Source: a bacterium Ga0077546 (GTDB taxonomy: Bacteria; Cyanobacteriota; Vampirovibrionia; Obscuribacterales; Obscuribacteraceae). From it: DNA of 15,934 bases. Below the pieces are notes generated by a model that made no database searches, had not been told where the DNA came from, and worked only from the letters and a program-made list of their open reading frames with translations. A program made the position numbers and the translations under genes. The stretch covers positions 1 through 15,934 of the forward strand of contig LNEX01000360.1 of the NCBI GenBank assembly GCA_001464165.1. The letters run 5' to 3'. Of the stretch, positions 1 through 8,403 are shown one piece after another. The stretch's first letter is position 1; every line of letters starts with the position of its first letter.

Positions 1-2
1 AA

Positions 3-842
3 GTTATTGCCCAGCCAGCTTCGCGCATTGGCGCTGGTGTGCCTCGCGGTAATTCTTCCGGTCGTGATCAAGACCTTAGTGGATTCGCTACTTTGCCAGT
101 AGCTATAAGTAACTTGCAGTTTCGACTTCTAGCGGATCCTAATGCCGCGCTTTCAGCCGCCTCGTATAAACTGATCTTGGCTCCTCTGCAAACTAACACT
201 CCTACAGCGAATATCTTGCGTGGCGCCCTGGTTAATTTGACTCGTTCGTCATCGTCTCTCAGTTATTACAACGATGCATCGAGTAATGCCTCTGTAAACC
301 AGCTTCTCGCCAATTTGGCCTACTTTTCACCAGCTATCAGCAACAATGAGATTCCTTCGGCTCTAGTTGAGCGTGGCAGTCATCTTTCAGCCTTCAATTT
401 GAGTTCTACTTCGAGTTTGTTTTCCTCAACGACAGTACACCAGCAGTTGCTTTTACAGCTGCAAAAATTGCCCGTGGGACGCTCGTATATTTTTCCAGTT
501 CTAGCAAACGACCCTAATTTTGTAGCCTCGAGTCAGGCTAATGAGGTGGTGGGCTTTGCCCGCTTGAGACTGCTGGCCACTCCTGTTGTATTCGATCAAT
601 CAATTGCTTTGACAGTAATGCTTGAGCCCGATTCAGTGGCCTTGCGCAATGCTAGTTTTGCCAACGCCAAGGCTGTGGTGCCCAATAATGGTTCTAGCAG
701 TGCTTCCGTTGCGGGTCTACTACCGCCGCCGGTGGCACCATTTGGAGCCAGATTTTTGCTTTCAGATGGTTTAGGCATTAGCACAAGGCCACATTCTGTG
801 GTTATGGCTCCTTCTCTTTCACCTCGCGTTATGGTGAATTAG
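3..842 (+). CDS. Putative TadG-like Flp pilus-assembly protein, 5' truncated
   Basis: The reading frame is open to the left edge (codons from base 3 read V-I-A-Q-P-A-S-R), so this is the C-terminal 279 or so residues of a longer protein. A GTG at 39 is probably not its true start. The sequence is rich in Ser, Asn, Ala and Leu, has no Walker motif, and shows no clear membrane segment in the visible part. Near the C-terminal third, the segment IFPVL followed about 16 residues later by VVGFARLRLL resembles the C-terminal region of TadE/TadG-like proteins, where a 'vvGFa' strand is common. That resemblance, plus its place directly before cpaE (stop TAG and next ATG abut with no gap), is the basis for the call. 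Such proteins are thought to be surface or periplasmic pilus-biogenesis components. A CpaB or CpaC assignment is not excluded, but I see no SAF or secretin motif. Confidence 0.4.
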   Translation, partial: VIAQPASRIGAGVPRGNSSGRDQDLSGFATLPVAISNLQFRLLADPNAALSAASYKLILAPLQTNTPTANILRGALVNLTRSSSSLSYYNDASSNASVNQLLANLAYFSPAISNNEIPSALVERGSHLSAFNLSSTSSLFSSTTVHQQLLLQLQKLPVGRSYIFPVLANDPNFVASSQANEVVGFARLRLLATPVVFDQSIALTVMLEPDSVALRNASFANAKAVVPNNGSSSASVAGLLPPPVAPFGARFLLSDGLGISTRPHSVVMAPSLSPRVMVN

Positions 843-1688
843 ATGAACTTGAGTAAGAGCGAAGTGCAGCCTAGAGCGAAAGTAAACGTAATTGGAGTGC
901 TCGGTGCCAAGGGTGGTGTTGGGGCTACAACCATAAGCATTAATTTGGCAGCGGCGATGGCTTTAGGCTCTACAAGAGGCACTATCTCTTTGCTTGATGC
1001 CAATTTGCAACAGCCTGATGCTGCTTGCCTTTTGAACTGCACTCCGCGTTATTCATTGCTTGACCTTGCGCGCCGCTCTGCTCTTGATGCTGAAGTGATA
1101 GCTGCCTGTGCTGAGAATATCGTTCTTGAGCCAGCTAAATTGGCTAGACAGTTTCGTTTGTTTAGTCCACCCTTAGACGCCAATCAAGCCTTGCAGGTCT
1201 CTTTAGCCGATGTTTGCCGCCTGCTTGGTTTCTTTAAAGAGCTTCCCGGCAGCTGTGTGGTTGACTTGCCTCGTTCTGTCAATCTCGATTTGGTTTCGAT
1301 GCTTGATCTGTGTGATTGCATTGTCTTAGTGCTTGAACCCACAGTGACAGCCCTTGCTGCTGCTCGTCGCTGGCTTGATGTGTTTCAGGACCTCGGCATT
1401 GCCAGTGACCGTTTGGTGGCGTTGCTCAACCGCTCTGGTGGCAAGTTGAAAGAGATAGAACAGCAGCTTTCAACCGATCTCAATGGCATTCCTCTGTTAC
1501 GTTTGCCCAACGCCTACGAAGCTTGTGAGAGCGCTTCTATTGAAGGTGTTCCTGTTCTAGCAAAGTATCCGCGCATTGCTCTTTCAAAAGCCATTGATGA
1601 GGTCCTTTCTTCCTGTGAAAGAGCTGGCAGAGGTTCTCAAAAGACTAATTTAAATTTTCAACAAATCAGCTTGAGTAAAGAGAAATAA
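843..1688 (+). CDS. cpaE: CpaE/TadZ-like pilus localisation ATPase (MinD/ParA family)
   Basis: A 281-residue ATPase of the SIMIBI/MinD class. The deviant Walker A motif KGGVGATT lies at residues 23-30, with the signature lysine at 23. A Walker A'-like stretch ISLLDAN follows at about 48-54, and a Walker B-like strand (CVVDLPRS) occurs mid-protein before a LDLCDCIVLV strand. In Tad systems TadZ/CpaE recruits and positions the pilus machine at the inner membrane. Most CpaE proteins carry an N-terminal receiver-like domain of over 100 residues. Here the P-loop begins only 22 residues from the start, so that domain is missing. The ATG touches the stop codon of the preceding gene, and cpaF starts 1 bp after its stop, so translation is probably coupled. 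Family membership is firm; the pilus role rests on context. Confidence 0.88.
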   Translation: MNLSKSEVQPRAKVNVIGVLGAKGGVGATTISINLAAAMALGSTRGTISLLDANLQQPDAACLLNCTPRYSLLDLARRSALDAEVIAACAENIVLEPAKLARQFRLFSPPLDANQALQVSLADVCRLLGFFKELPGSCVVDLPRSVNLDLVSMLDLCDCIVLVLEPTVTALAAARRWLDVFQDLGIASDRLVALLNRSGGKLKEIEQQLSTDLNGIPLLRLPNAYEACESASIEGVPVLAKYPRIALSKAIDEVLSSCERAGRGSQKTNLNFQQISLSKEK

Positions 1689-1689
1689 T

Positions 1690-3279
1690 ATGTCAAAGCT
1701 GCGCAAATTGCTGACAAGCCAAAGTCATAGTTCAACACCTTTGCCACCAGTGAACGATGTTCAATCTGTTGACCCTGATGTTGCCCGAGAAAGAGTAGCT
1801 GGCCCTTCAACCGTGGCGGCGCCAAACGAAGAAGCGTCAGCGAAGAAAGTAGGTCTGTCTCTTAGTCGGCGCATTAGCAAAATTTCTGACGCTGAAGCTA
1901 AAGACGAACGTGAATCTAATCTCTATCACGATCTTAAATCTAAAATTCATGAGCGGTTGATCGCGACAATTGATGTTGCTGTGCTGACGCAACTGGATGG
2001 CAATGAAGCCCTAGAAGACGCAATTGAGGGTACTATTCGCTTACTAATAGCTGAAGAAAGACTCCCTCTATCAACTACTGAACGCGATAATTTGGCCCAA
2101 GAAGTACTATACGAAACTCTTGGTTTGGGCCCACTGGAACCGCTTTTATCTGATTCTATGGTGAACGATATTTTGGTGAATGGTTCGCAAAGCGTTTGGA
2201 TAGATCGTGATGGAAAGCTGGTCGAAACTGCTATTCGCTTTAAGGACGATCATCACTTACTGCATATTATCAATCGTATTGTCGCTAGAATCGGTCGTCG
2301 CATAGACGAATCGTCACCGATTGTCGATGCCCGTTTGCCTGATGGTTCTCGCGTTAATGCCATTATTCCGCCGCTTTCGCTGGATGGACCGGTTCTATCA
2401 ATTCGGCGCTTTAGACCTGTTCCGTTTGCTTTTGAAGACTTGATTGAGAAGAAAGCACTGACTAAAAACATGGCGGATTTTCTTCAGCAAGCTGTCAAAG
2501 CCAGGCTAAATATTTTAATTTCTGGTGGCACATCAGCGGGCAAGACCACGTTGCTCAATGTTCTGTCATCTTATATTGGTGATACTGAGCGCATTGTCAC
2601 TATTGAAGATACTGCTGAATTGCGCCTACAACAGCGTCATGTTATTCGCCTTGAGTCGAGACCTCCGAATACCGAAGGGAGTGGTGCTGTTGGTCAGCGT
2701 GAGCTGGTAAAGAATGCTTTGCGAATGAGACCAGATCGAATTGTGGTAGGCGAGGTGCGTGGCCCCGAGGCCCTAGACATGCTTCAAGCCATGAATACTG
2801 GTCACGAAGGATCGCTCACAACGGTCCACGCCAATAGTGGTCGTGACGCACTTAGTCGTATTGAAACATTAGTTTTACTATCAGGAGTTGAGCTCTCTCA
2901 GCGTAGCATTCGCGAACAAATTGGTTCTGCGTTTGACCTCGTTGTGCAGGTTAAGCGTCTCTCTGATGGTACTAGAAGAGTCGTTAGTATCACCGAAGTC
3001 ACTGGAGTGCAAGAGGGTGTTGTCGGCATGCAAGACTTATTTGAGTTTCGTCAAATAGGTGCTGGTCACGACGGCAACTCGATCGGATTTCATAATGCTT
3101 GTGGTATCAGACCTCTGAAGTCTGAACGCTTTGTCGAACACGGATTACCACTGCCTTCTTATTGGTTCGAACCTGAAGATGAGAGCCGATTTGGTTATCA
3201 ATTTAAGGAAGCTCAGGAAGCCGAAGATGAAAGGTCTAGTGGTCACCTTGACCCGTCAAAAAGTGATGGTGCATCATGA
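1690..3279 (+). CDS. cpaF: CpaF/TadA secretion ATPase of the Tad pilus
   Basis: A 529-residue hexameric ATPase of the type II/IV secretion superfamily that powers Flp pilus assembly at the inner membrane. About 75 N-terminal residues are polar and probably disordered. The N-terminal domain follows, with the family segment [13 protein letters not shown] and the NDILVNG motif. The Walker A motif GGTSAGKTT is at 279-287 with K285. An Asp-box-like [15 protein letters not shown] segment follows. The atypical Walker [10 protein letters not shown] has the catalytic glutamate E355, and the His box reads [14 protein letters not shown]. The C-terminal GIRP...LPLPSYWF region matches the usual CpaF end, followed by about 35 charged residues. 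The start is ATG one base after the cpaE stop. Its last codons overlap the tadB start (ATGA), the usual sign of coupling with the platform proteins. Confidence 0.96.
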   Translation: MSKLRKLLTSQSHSSTPLPPVNDVQSVDPDVARERVAGPSTVAAPNEEASAKKVGLSLSRRISKISDAEAKDERESNLYHDLKSKIHERLIATIDVAVLTQLDGNEALEDAIEGTIRLLIAEERLPLSTTERDNLAQEVLYETLGLGPLEPLLSDSMVNDILVNGSQSVWIDRDGKLVETAIRFKDDHHLLHIINRIVARIGRRIDESSPIVDARLPDGSRVNAIIPPLSLDGPVLSIRRFRPVPFAFEDLIEKKALTKNMADFLQQAVKARLNILISGGTSAGKTTLLNVLSSYIGDTERIVTIEDTAELRLQQRHVIRLESRPPNTEGSGAVGQRELVKNALRMRPDRIVVGEVRGPEALDMLQAMNTGHEGSLTTVHANSGRDALSRIETLVLLSGVELSQRSIREQIGSAFDLVVQVKRLSDGTRRVVSITEVTGVQEGVVGMQDLFEFRQIGAGHDGNSIGFHNACGIRPLKSERFVEHGLPLPSYWFEPEDESRFGYQFKEAQEAEDERSSGHLDPSKSDGAS

Positions 3280-4322
3280 ATTTTACCAATTTGAATATAA
3301 CTAACTTTGTTGCAATTTTCGCTTTTTCTATCTTAGCTGGCGCGCTGGCTGTTCGGCTAATCAAAATTTCGAAGCGGAGAAAACAAGTGGCAAGGCGGGT
3401 GCAGCAGGCCCTGAGTAGTTCTGCTGAGAGGCAATTAGCGATGCCTGTTTTAGTTGCTGCCTCTGGCTCGGCCGGCAACATTGCAGCGGGCACCGCTAGA
3501 GATACAATGACTGCATCTTCACTATTTGTCTCAATTCTTAAGCCCCAAGTTGCTATTCCTAAGTTCGCTCACTTGCCGGCACCACTTTGGCTGGTTCGTT
3601 TAGTTGAGCAGTCTGCTATTACAATGTCTATTTCTGACTTTGTTTTGGTTCTACTTATTTGCGGTTTGGCACCGGGTTTGATTGCCTATATTTTTGCAGT
3701 TCCTGAGCTAATTTGTTTGGCACTATCTCTGGTTTGTTGCTCTTTGCCTCTAATTTATATTGCCATTTTGGCTGCACGCAAACGGACCAAGTTCATTGAG
3801 CAGCTTCCTGATGCCATAGATTTAATGGTGTCAGTTTTGCGCACTGGTCACAGTGTGCCGCAGGCCGTGCGCTCGGTTGGCAAGGAGTCAGCTCAACCAT
3901 TAGGCGAAGAGTTCTCGCAGATTTTGCAACGTATAAATTTGGGGCAGCCCTTTTCGGAGGCGCTAACTTCCACGGTCGCTAAGTACAAGTCGGACGAGCT
4001 CGACTTAATTAGGCGCGCAATCACTATTCAAGCTGAAGTTGGTGGTAGTCTTGCTGAGCTGTTGGAGAAAACCAATTTAACTTTGCGGCAGAGGCTCAAG
4101 CTAAAAAGACAGGTGCGTGTATTAACAAGCCAAAGCCGTTTGACTGGAATTATCGTCGGTCTTTTGCCCTTGATGTTAGGCACTGCTCTTGAGTTTCTTA
4201 GTCCGGGCTACTTAGAGCCGTTATTCACGAGCGATCTTGGGCGTATGTTGCTAGTACTAGCAGTAGTGCTTGAGTGTGTTGGCATAGTGTTGATTAATAA
4301 GATGACTGAGGTGAAAATTTAG
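3276..4322 (+). CDS. tadB: TadB-like inner-membrane platform protein (T2SSF domain)
   Basis: A 348-residue membrane protein of the GspF/TadB type. Hydrophobic segments lie at about 11-28, 121-141, 144-166, 289-309 and 322-341. The cytoplasmic T2SSF domain lies between them, at about 173-285. It begins with the family-typical FIEQLPDAIDLMVSVLRTGHS segment and includes GQPFSEAL and AEVGGSLAELLE, both usual in TadB. The region between the first helix and residue 120 is a cytoplasmic linker without recognisable features. The protein partners TadC under the CpaF hexamer to form the pilus assembly platform. The ATG overlaps the cpaF TGA by 4 bp, and tadC follows after 1 bp. Confidence 0.92.
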   Translation: MNFTNLNITNFVAIFAFSILAGALAVRLIKISKRRKQVARRVQQALSSSAERQLAMPVLVAASGSAGNIAAGTARDTMTASSLFVSILKPQVAIPKFAHLPAPLWLVRLVEQSAITMSISDFVLVLLICGLAPGLIAYIFAVPELICLALSLVCCSLPLIYIAILAARKRTKFIEQLPDAIDLMVSVLRTGHSVPQAVRSVGKESAQPLGEEFSQILQRINLGQPFSEALTSTVAKYKSDELDLIRRAITIQAEVGGSLAELLEKTNLTLRQRLKLKRQVRVLTSQSRLTGIIVGLLPLMLGTALEFLSPGYLEPLFTSDLGRMLLVLAVVLECVGIVLINKMTEVKI

Positions 4323-4323
4323 C

Positions 4324-5214
4324 ATGCTTGGTTCGTTAACTCACTTTCTTACAATCTATCCCGAGCTTGTTGCTGCTGCCGTTCTTCTTCTAATTCTCTC
4401 GTTTCTAGTTGTTCAGTCAAAGACTAAAGGCAGTCAGCCTACTAGCAATCAGACAAGCGCTTTCCTGTTGCCAGCATTCTTTACCGAGCCAGCCGCCTAT
4501 CTATTGAGACTTGCCCCTGGCAATTATCTTGTTTGGTTGCAGCAGCGCTTAGTTTTCGCAGGCTTACGTAATAACCGCTATTTTGGCAGCCTTTGTGCAG
4601 CCAAAGTTTATCCGTGTTTGCTCGCCCTGCTCTTTCCCCTATTTGTTCATCCGGGCTATGCAATCTTGGCACTGATTGTCTTGTTTTTCTCACCAGACTG
4701 TCTTTTGGCTTTCTTGGCCAAGAAACGTCAGCAGTCGGTGGCTGATAGCTTGCCTCAAGTGATAGATTTGATGGTGCTTTGTGTGGACGCCGGGTTGGGT
4801 CTAGATGCCACTATTCAGAAAGTCGCAAGTGAGAGAACCGCCCTGTCATCGGCCATTAACGACGAGCTCTTGACTTTGAGCCGGGATGTACTGCTTGGTA
4901 TGAATCGCGAAAAGGCCTACCAGGAGCTTTACAACCGCACCGGTGTAGATGAACTGCGCTCTCTATCTGCAGCTCTCAACCAAAGTGCACAACTTGGCAT
5001 CAGCGTTTCTAAGGTATTGCGCAATCAGGCCGAGTTTTTGCGTAACAAACTTGGTCAAAAGGCAGAAGAGAAAGCTGCCAGGCTGCCTGTACTAATGGCC
5101 TTCCCTCTTTGGTTTTGCATTATGCCAACTTTGATGGTGTTGGTACTTGCTCCCTCCCTTATAATCTTCTTTGAACAAGTTCGACCATTGACTGGTTTGG
5201 GCATGGGCCAGTAG
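4324..5214 (+). CDS. tadC: TadC-like inner-membrane platform protein (T2SSF domain)
   Basis: A 296-residue GspF/TadC-type membrane protein, second half of the pilus platform. An N-terminal helix spans about 13-31, a hydrophobic pair lies at about 91-131, and a C-terminal helix at about 257-283. The cytoplasmic T2SSF domain, about 140-250, opens with SLPQVIDLMVLCVDAGLGLD, the characteristic TadB/TadC phrase. It closes with AEEKAARLPVLMAFPL, which is typical of TadC rather than TadB. The gene starts 1 bp after the tadB stop and ends the pilus gene run in this window. Prepilin, prepilin peptidase, CpaB and the secretin are not present here and would have to lie upstream or elsewhere. Confidence 0.92.
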   Translation: MLGSLTHFLTIYPELVAAAVLLLILSFLVVQSKTKGSQPTSNQTSAFLLPAFFTEPAAYLLRLAPGNYLVWLQQRLVFAGLRNNRYFGSLCAAKVYPCLLALLFPLFVHPGYAILALIVLFFSPDCLLAFLAKKRQQSVADSLPQVIDLMVLCVDAGLGLDATIQKVASERTALSSAINDELLTLSRDVLLGMNREKAYQELYNRTGVDELRSLSAALNQSAQLGISVSKVLRNQAEFLRNKLGQKAEEKAARLPVLMAFPLWFCIMPTLMVLVLAPSLIIFFEQVRPLTGLGMGQ

Positions 5215-5230
5215 TAACCCAATAGTTGGA

Positions 5231-6160
5231 ATGCACTTGAAAATTAGTATCAATAAAGAGAGCGCAGTTCCAATTAGAGATCAACTGATTGAGCAGCTTG
5301 GCTTACAAATTGCTTCGGGTACTCTTGCGGCCCACGAGAAGCTACCGAGCATTCGCGCTCTGGCTGATCGCCTAGGTGTGCATTACAGCACCATCACAGC
5401 TGCATACAATCATATGGCTGAGGTTGGCCTGTTAGAAGTTCGGCAAGGCAGCGGAGTGCGAGTTGCTTCTACTGGGCGCAAATCAGAAGCAGAAGATGTC
5501 ACTCTCAATTTAGACGAGATGTTTAGCGAATTCGTCGCTAGAGCTTCCGAACGTGGTTATTCAAATGAACAAGTTCAAGCTTGTCTGGCCACTTTAAAGG
5601 CACGGAAGCCGGTTAGGCGAATCCTTGCTGTTGATGCCAATAAAGACTTTCACAAAGTTATTGTCGGAGAGCTTGCTCCCCATTTTACTATTCCCGTGGA
5701 GACCATTACTCCCCTCGAGTTATTAGCAGATCTAGGTCAAATGAATGAGTCACTGCTGGTGGCCAGTCTCTATCATTTGTTTTCATTTCAAAAGCATGTC
5801 ACTGACTTAACTCGTTTGGTGGCATGCAATATTGAGCCAGCCAGAGTTGAGCTTGAAGCCGTTGCCAATTTACCCGCTCAGAGTCTAGTGGTGCTAGTTT
5901 CTGTTTCTCCTACACTGTTGCACATGGCATCGAATTTGGTGGCAGCCATGCGTGGAGAAGAAGTGGCAGTTAGAGCAATAGGTCGAGATGAACAGCAAGA
6001 ACTTAAATATATTGTCAAGCACGCTAATTTGTTTGTTTGTGATAGCTTGAGCGAAGAGACTGTGGCCGCACTAGTGCCGCGCAACAAGATCAAAGCATTT
6101 AAGCTCTATTCGGCTTCAACTATTGATCGCATCAAAGATAGATTAGCTAAGTGGGGCTAA
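5231..6160 (+). CDS. GntR-family transcriptional regulator with unassigned C-terminal domain
   Basis: A 309-residue DNA-binding regulator. Residues 1-78 form a classic GntR winged helix: PIRDQLIEQL helix, the LPSIRALADRLGVHYSTIT recognition region at about 38-56, and the wing GLLEVRQGSGVRV at 66-78. Residues from about 120 to 309 alternate predicted beta strands and helices (RRILAVDAN, SLVVLVSVS, LFVCDSL). They look like an alpha/beta sensor domain, but I do not recognise the family and see no aminotransferase motif as in MocR proteins or FCD/UTRA hallmark. The gene lies 16 bp downstream of tadC with no visible terminator between, so it is probably part of the pilus transcript. Its stop is only 17 bp from the stop of the convergent epimerase gene. 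Whether it controls the pilus or the neighbouring dgc-like operon cannot be told from sequence. Confidence 0.85.
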   Translation: MHLKISINKESAVPIRDQLIEQLGLQIASGTLAAHEKLPSIRALADRLGVHYSTITAAYNHMAEVGLLEVRQGSGVRVASTGRKSEAEDVTLNLDEMFSEFVARASERGYSNEQVQACLATLKARKPVRRILAVDANKDFHKVIVGELAPHFTIPVETITPLELLADLGQMNESLLVASLYHLFSFQKHVTDLTRLVACNIEPARVELEAVANLPAQSLVVLVSVSPTLLHMASNLVAAMRGEEVAVRAIGRDEQQELKYIVKHANLFVCDSLSEETVAALVPRNKIKAFKLYSASTIDRIKDRLAKWG

Positions 6161-6177
6161 GTTCTTACTTATAAGAT

Positions 6178-7248
6178 TTATTTGCGTTCAGAAACGCCCA
6201 GGCCCGGGCCTTCTGGCAGTCGCAGATAGCCATCTTCGTAAACAGCACCTTGATAGGGGTCGTCGCGCAAGAGTAAGGCTCCGTCTAGGTCTAAGTGGTC
6301 ACACAGGCTAGATAGATGGGCCGCTGCGGTGACGCCAATTGATGATTCAATCATCATACCGAACATCACTTTCATAGAGTGGGCGCGGGCTGTGGCAATT
6401 ACTCTAATAGCCTCTAGCAGTCCCCCGCATTTTGCTAATTTGACAACAACTCCATCAACAGCACCGGCTAGTCTTGCTACGTCACTCGCGCGGCAGACAC
6501 TTTCGTCGGCAAATATAGGAATAGCGGCATTCTGTCGGACCAGGCGAAAATCTTCAACCAGGGCGTTTTTCGGCAATGGTTGCTCGATAAATTCAACGCC
6601 ATGGTCGGCCAAAAATTTAGACATTTCAATAGCTTGTTTAACTGACCAGCCGCCGTTGGCGTCAACCCGAAGCGGTAGATTAGGCGCCATTTTTCGCACG
6701 CTTTTGATGATTTGATGATCGTAGTTGGTGCCTACTTTGACTTTGAGCATCTTATAGCCAGCTTCAACAGCCTCTTTAGTTTTTCGCTCAATCATTTCGG
6801 GTGAATCAATGCCAATGGTGAAATCGGTCATTGGATAAGCGTGGCTAGAGAGGCCGAGCATCTTGTATGTTGGCTGACCGCAAATTTTCCCGGCCAAGTC
6901 GTGCATCGCCATTTCGATAGCTGCTTTGGCTGAGTAATTTCCAGCGATCATAAGGTCCATTTGCCTGGCAACTTCAACAGCGGCAAAAGGGTCGTTCCCT
7001 AAAATCTTTTCTTGCTTAGAGCCAATTTCGCCTAGCACTGCCAGCACCGTGGCTGGGGTCTCGCTGTGATAGCTGGCAGGAGATGCTTCACCTAGGCCGA
7101 TGTGGCCGTCGTATTCAAGTTTGACCAAGACATTGTGGGAAGTACTTGAAGTGCCGTAAGAAATGCCAAAGGGGTAGGCTAGGGTCAGGTCAAGCGCTTC
7201 AAAGCTGAGACTAATTGACTTTGATTTTGTATTTGCTGCTGATTTCAC
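6178..7248 (-). CDS. dgcA: Enolase-superfamily epimerase: N-acetyl-D-Glu racemase (DgcA-like) or L-Ala-D/L-Glu epimerase
   Basis: A 356-residue member of the MR/MLE group of the enolase superfamily. The N-terminal capping domain covers about 12-135 and the barrel domain follows. Catalytic features are all visible: KVK at 169-171 (K171 as one acid/base), metal ligands D196 (RVDANGG), E222 (IEQPL) and D248 (ADES), and the second acid/base K270 in KLAKCGG. A DLD motif at 320-322 matches the DxD that binds the substrate amino group in dipeptide epimerases. The GTG start is supported by an AAGGAAAG ribosome site in the 12-bp gap after the upstream gene. Pairing with a DUF1611 gene is the arrangement described for dgcN-dgcA, where the enzyme interconverts N-acetyl-D- and N-acetyl-L-glutamate. 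Sequence alone does not separate this from L-Ala-D-Glu epimerisation in muropeptide recycling, so the symbol is provisional. Confidence 0.85.
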   Translation of the reverse strand: MKSAANTKSKSISLSFEALDLTLAYPFGISYGTSSTSHNVLVKLEYDGHIGLGEASPASYHSETPATVLAVLGEIGSKQEKILGNDPFAAVEVARQMDLMIAGNYSAKAAIEMAMHDLAGKICGQPTYKMLGLSSHAYPMTDFTIGIDSPEMIERKTKEAVEAGYKMLKVKVGTNYDHQIIKSVRKMAPNLPLRVDANGGWSVKQAIEMSKFLADHGVEFIEQPLPKNALVEDFRLVRQNAAIPIFADESVCRASDVARLAGAVDGVVVKLAKCGGLLEAIRVIATARAHSMKVMFGMMIESSIGVTAAAHLSSLCDHLDLDGALLLRDDPYQGAVYEDGYLRLPEGPGLGVSERK

Positions 7249-7249
7249 A

Positions 7250-7260
7250 GACTTTCCTTA
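7250..7260 (-). promoter_or_regulatory. Ribosome binding site of the epimerase gene (GTG start)
   Basis: Read on the minus strand, the 12-bp gap between the DUF1611 stop (TAA) and the GTG start contains TAAGGAAAGTCT. The purine-rich AAGGAAAG sits a few bases before GTG. This supports GTG at 7248 as the true start and shows that the two genes are cotranscribed. Confidence 0.6.
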
Positions 7261-8340
7261 TTAGTGAATAGATGGAGTAAGGGAAAAATCTTCAATTGCT
7301 TGCCAGAGTAGATCGGCAGAGAATCTAACCGGGTCTGTCGTGGGCAGTTTTGTCTCAGCCCCAACTTCGGCTATGGCAGCTTGCGCCTCAGATTCGCTTA
7401 GGTCACTGGTATTTAGCGCTACGGCAATAACTTTGCTTGGTCGCATATAGGCTGCCATTAACTCATAGGTAGCTATCAGTCTGTTCAAATCTGAAATAGC
7501 GAAGTTTGTGCCTTTGATATGGGTGCGACTTGGTCTATGGCACATAATCATGGCCTGTGGGCATGAGCCGTGCACTAGAGCCATGGTTACTCCAGAAAAG
7601 CCTGGGTGGGCCAATGAACCTTGGCCTTCGACCAAAACCACAGGGGCCTTTTGAGCTGCTTCTAGTACCATCATCTCTGTAGCACCGGCCATAAAGTCGC
7701 CGATCACTCGGTCGATGGCTATGCCTCGACCGCAGATCATAATTCCGGTTTGGCCTGTGGCTACAAATGCAGCTTCTTTGCCTTTTTTGTTGGCAGAGCG
7801 TTGAATCTCCAGGGCTACTGTCATCTTGCCTACCGAGCAATCGCTGCCGACGGTTAGCGCCACAAGGCTGTCATTACCTTTGTATTTGCCGTTTTCTAGT
7901 ACTCGGCCTGCAGCCACCGGTAGGTTTTCAGGCGGTTTGCGCACGTCGAAGAGACGCTTGCCGTGTTTTTTTGCTGCGGCAACAATATTGGCATCGTCTT
8001 CAAGGAAGTCATGAAGACCGTTGATGACATCTAAGCCTCCGGCTAAGGCCTTGACGATGTCTTGCCGCCAGTGGTCGGGCATGGCGCCGCCATTCCAGGC
8101 TGTGCCTAAGAGTAGAGCGTCTGTCCCTAGTGCTAAGGCTTCTTCTACGCTGCCAACAATTGGTGCTTCGGCATCGATTCCTGTAACAGACTTAATTGAC
8201 TTGCCAACTTGACTTTGGTCAATTATGCAAGTTATTGGATTTTTGCCATAACGGAGCACCCCTTCGGCGGTTTTGGAGCTGCCTTTGCCGAATTCTCCAG
8301 GGGCGTATAGTGCCAAGCGTGCGGTTTCTTCGATATACAT
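7261..8340 (-). CDS. dgcN: DUF1611 family protein, DgcN-like (putative D-glutamate N-acetyltransferase)
   Basis: A 359-residue protein of the DUF1611 family, which has an N-terminal Rossmann-like domain and a C-terminal P-loop-fold domain. Here the N-terminal domain spans about 1-150, including LGTAWNGGAMPDHW around 78-91 and a GLHDFLEDD segment at 108-116. The C-terminal domain has a P-loop-like GSDCSVGKMT at 165-174 and the family phrase VEGQGSLAHPGFSG at 237-250, then CHRPSRTHIKG. Members next to an enolase-superfamily epimerase have been characterised as DgcN, which acetylates D-glutamate before racemisation by DgcA. I transfer that function by family and context, not from catalytic residues. 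The ATG at 8340 is preceded by an A-rich leader with no clear Shine-Dalgarno. The operon is transcribed divergently from grpE. Confidence 0.82.
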   Translation of the reverse strand: MYIEETARLALYAPGEFGKGSSKTAEGVLRYGKNPITCIIDQSQVGKSIKSVTGIDAEAPIVGSVEEALALGTDALLLGTAWNGGAMPDHWRQDIVKALAGGLDVINGLHDFLEDDANIVAAAKKHGKRLFDVRKPPENLPVAAGRVLENGKYKGNDSLVALTVGSDCSVGKMTVALEIQRSANKKGKEAAFVATGQTGIMICGRGIAIDRVIGDFMAGATEMMVLEAAQKAPVVLVEGQGSLAHPGFSGVTMALVHGSCPQAMIMCHRPSRTHIKGTNFAISDLNRLIATYELMAAYMRPSKVIAVALNTSDLSESEAQAAIAEVGAETKLPTTDPVRFSADLLWQAIEDFSLTPSIH

Positions 8341-8403
8341 AAGTTTTTTTAGTTTTGTGTTTTTAAGTTTGCGGTTTTTAAGATCGGCGAGTAATTCGCA
8401 TTA

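Noticed and set aside
6161..6177. Terminator between the GntR gene and the convergent epimerase gene
   Set aside because: Only the 8-bp palindrome CTTATAAG is present, with no stem strong enough and no T-tract; the gap is too short for a standard intrinsic terminator.
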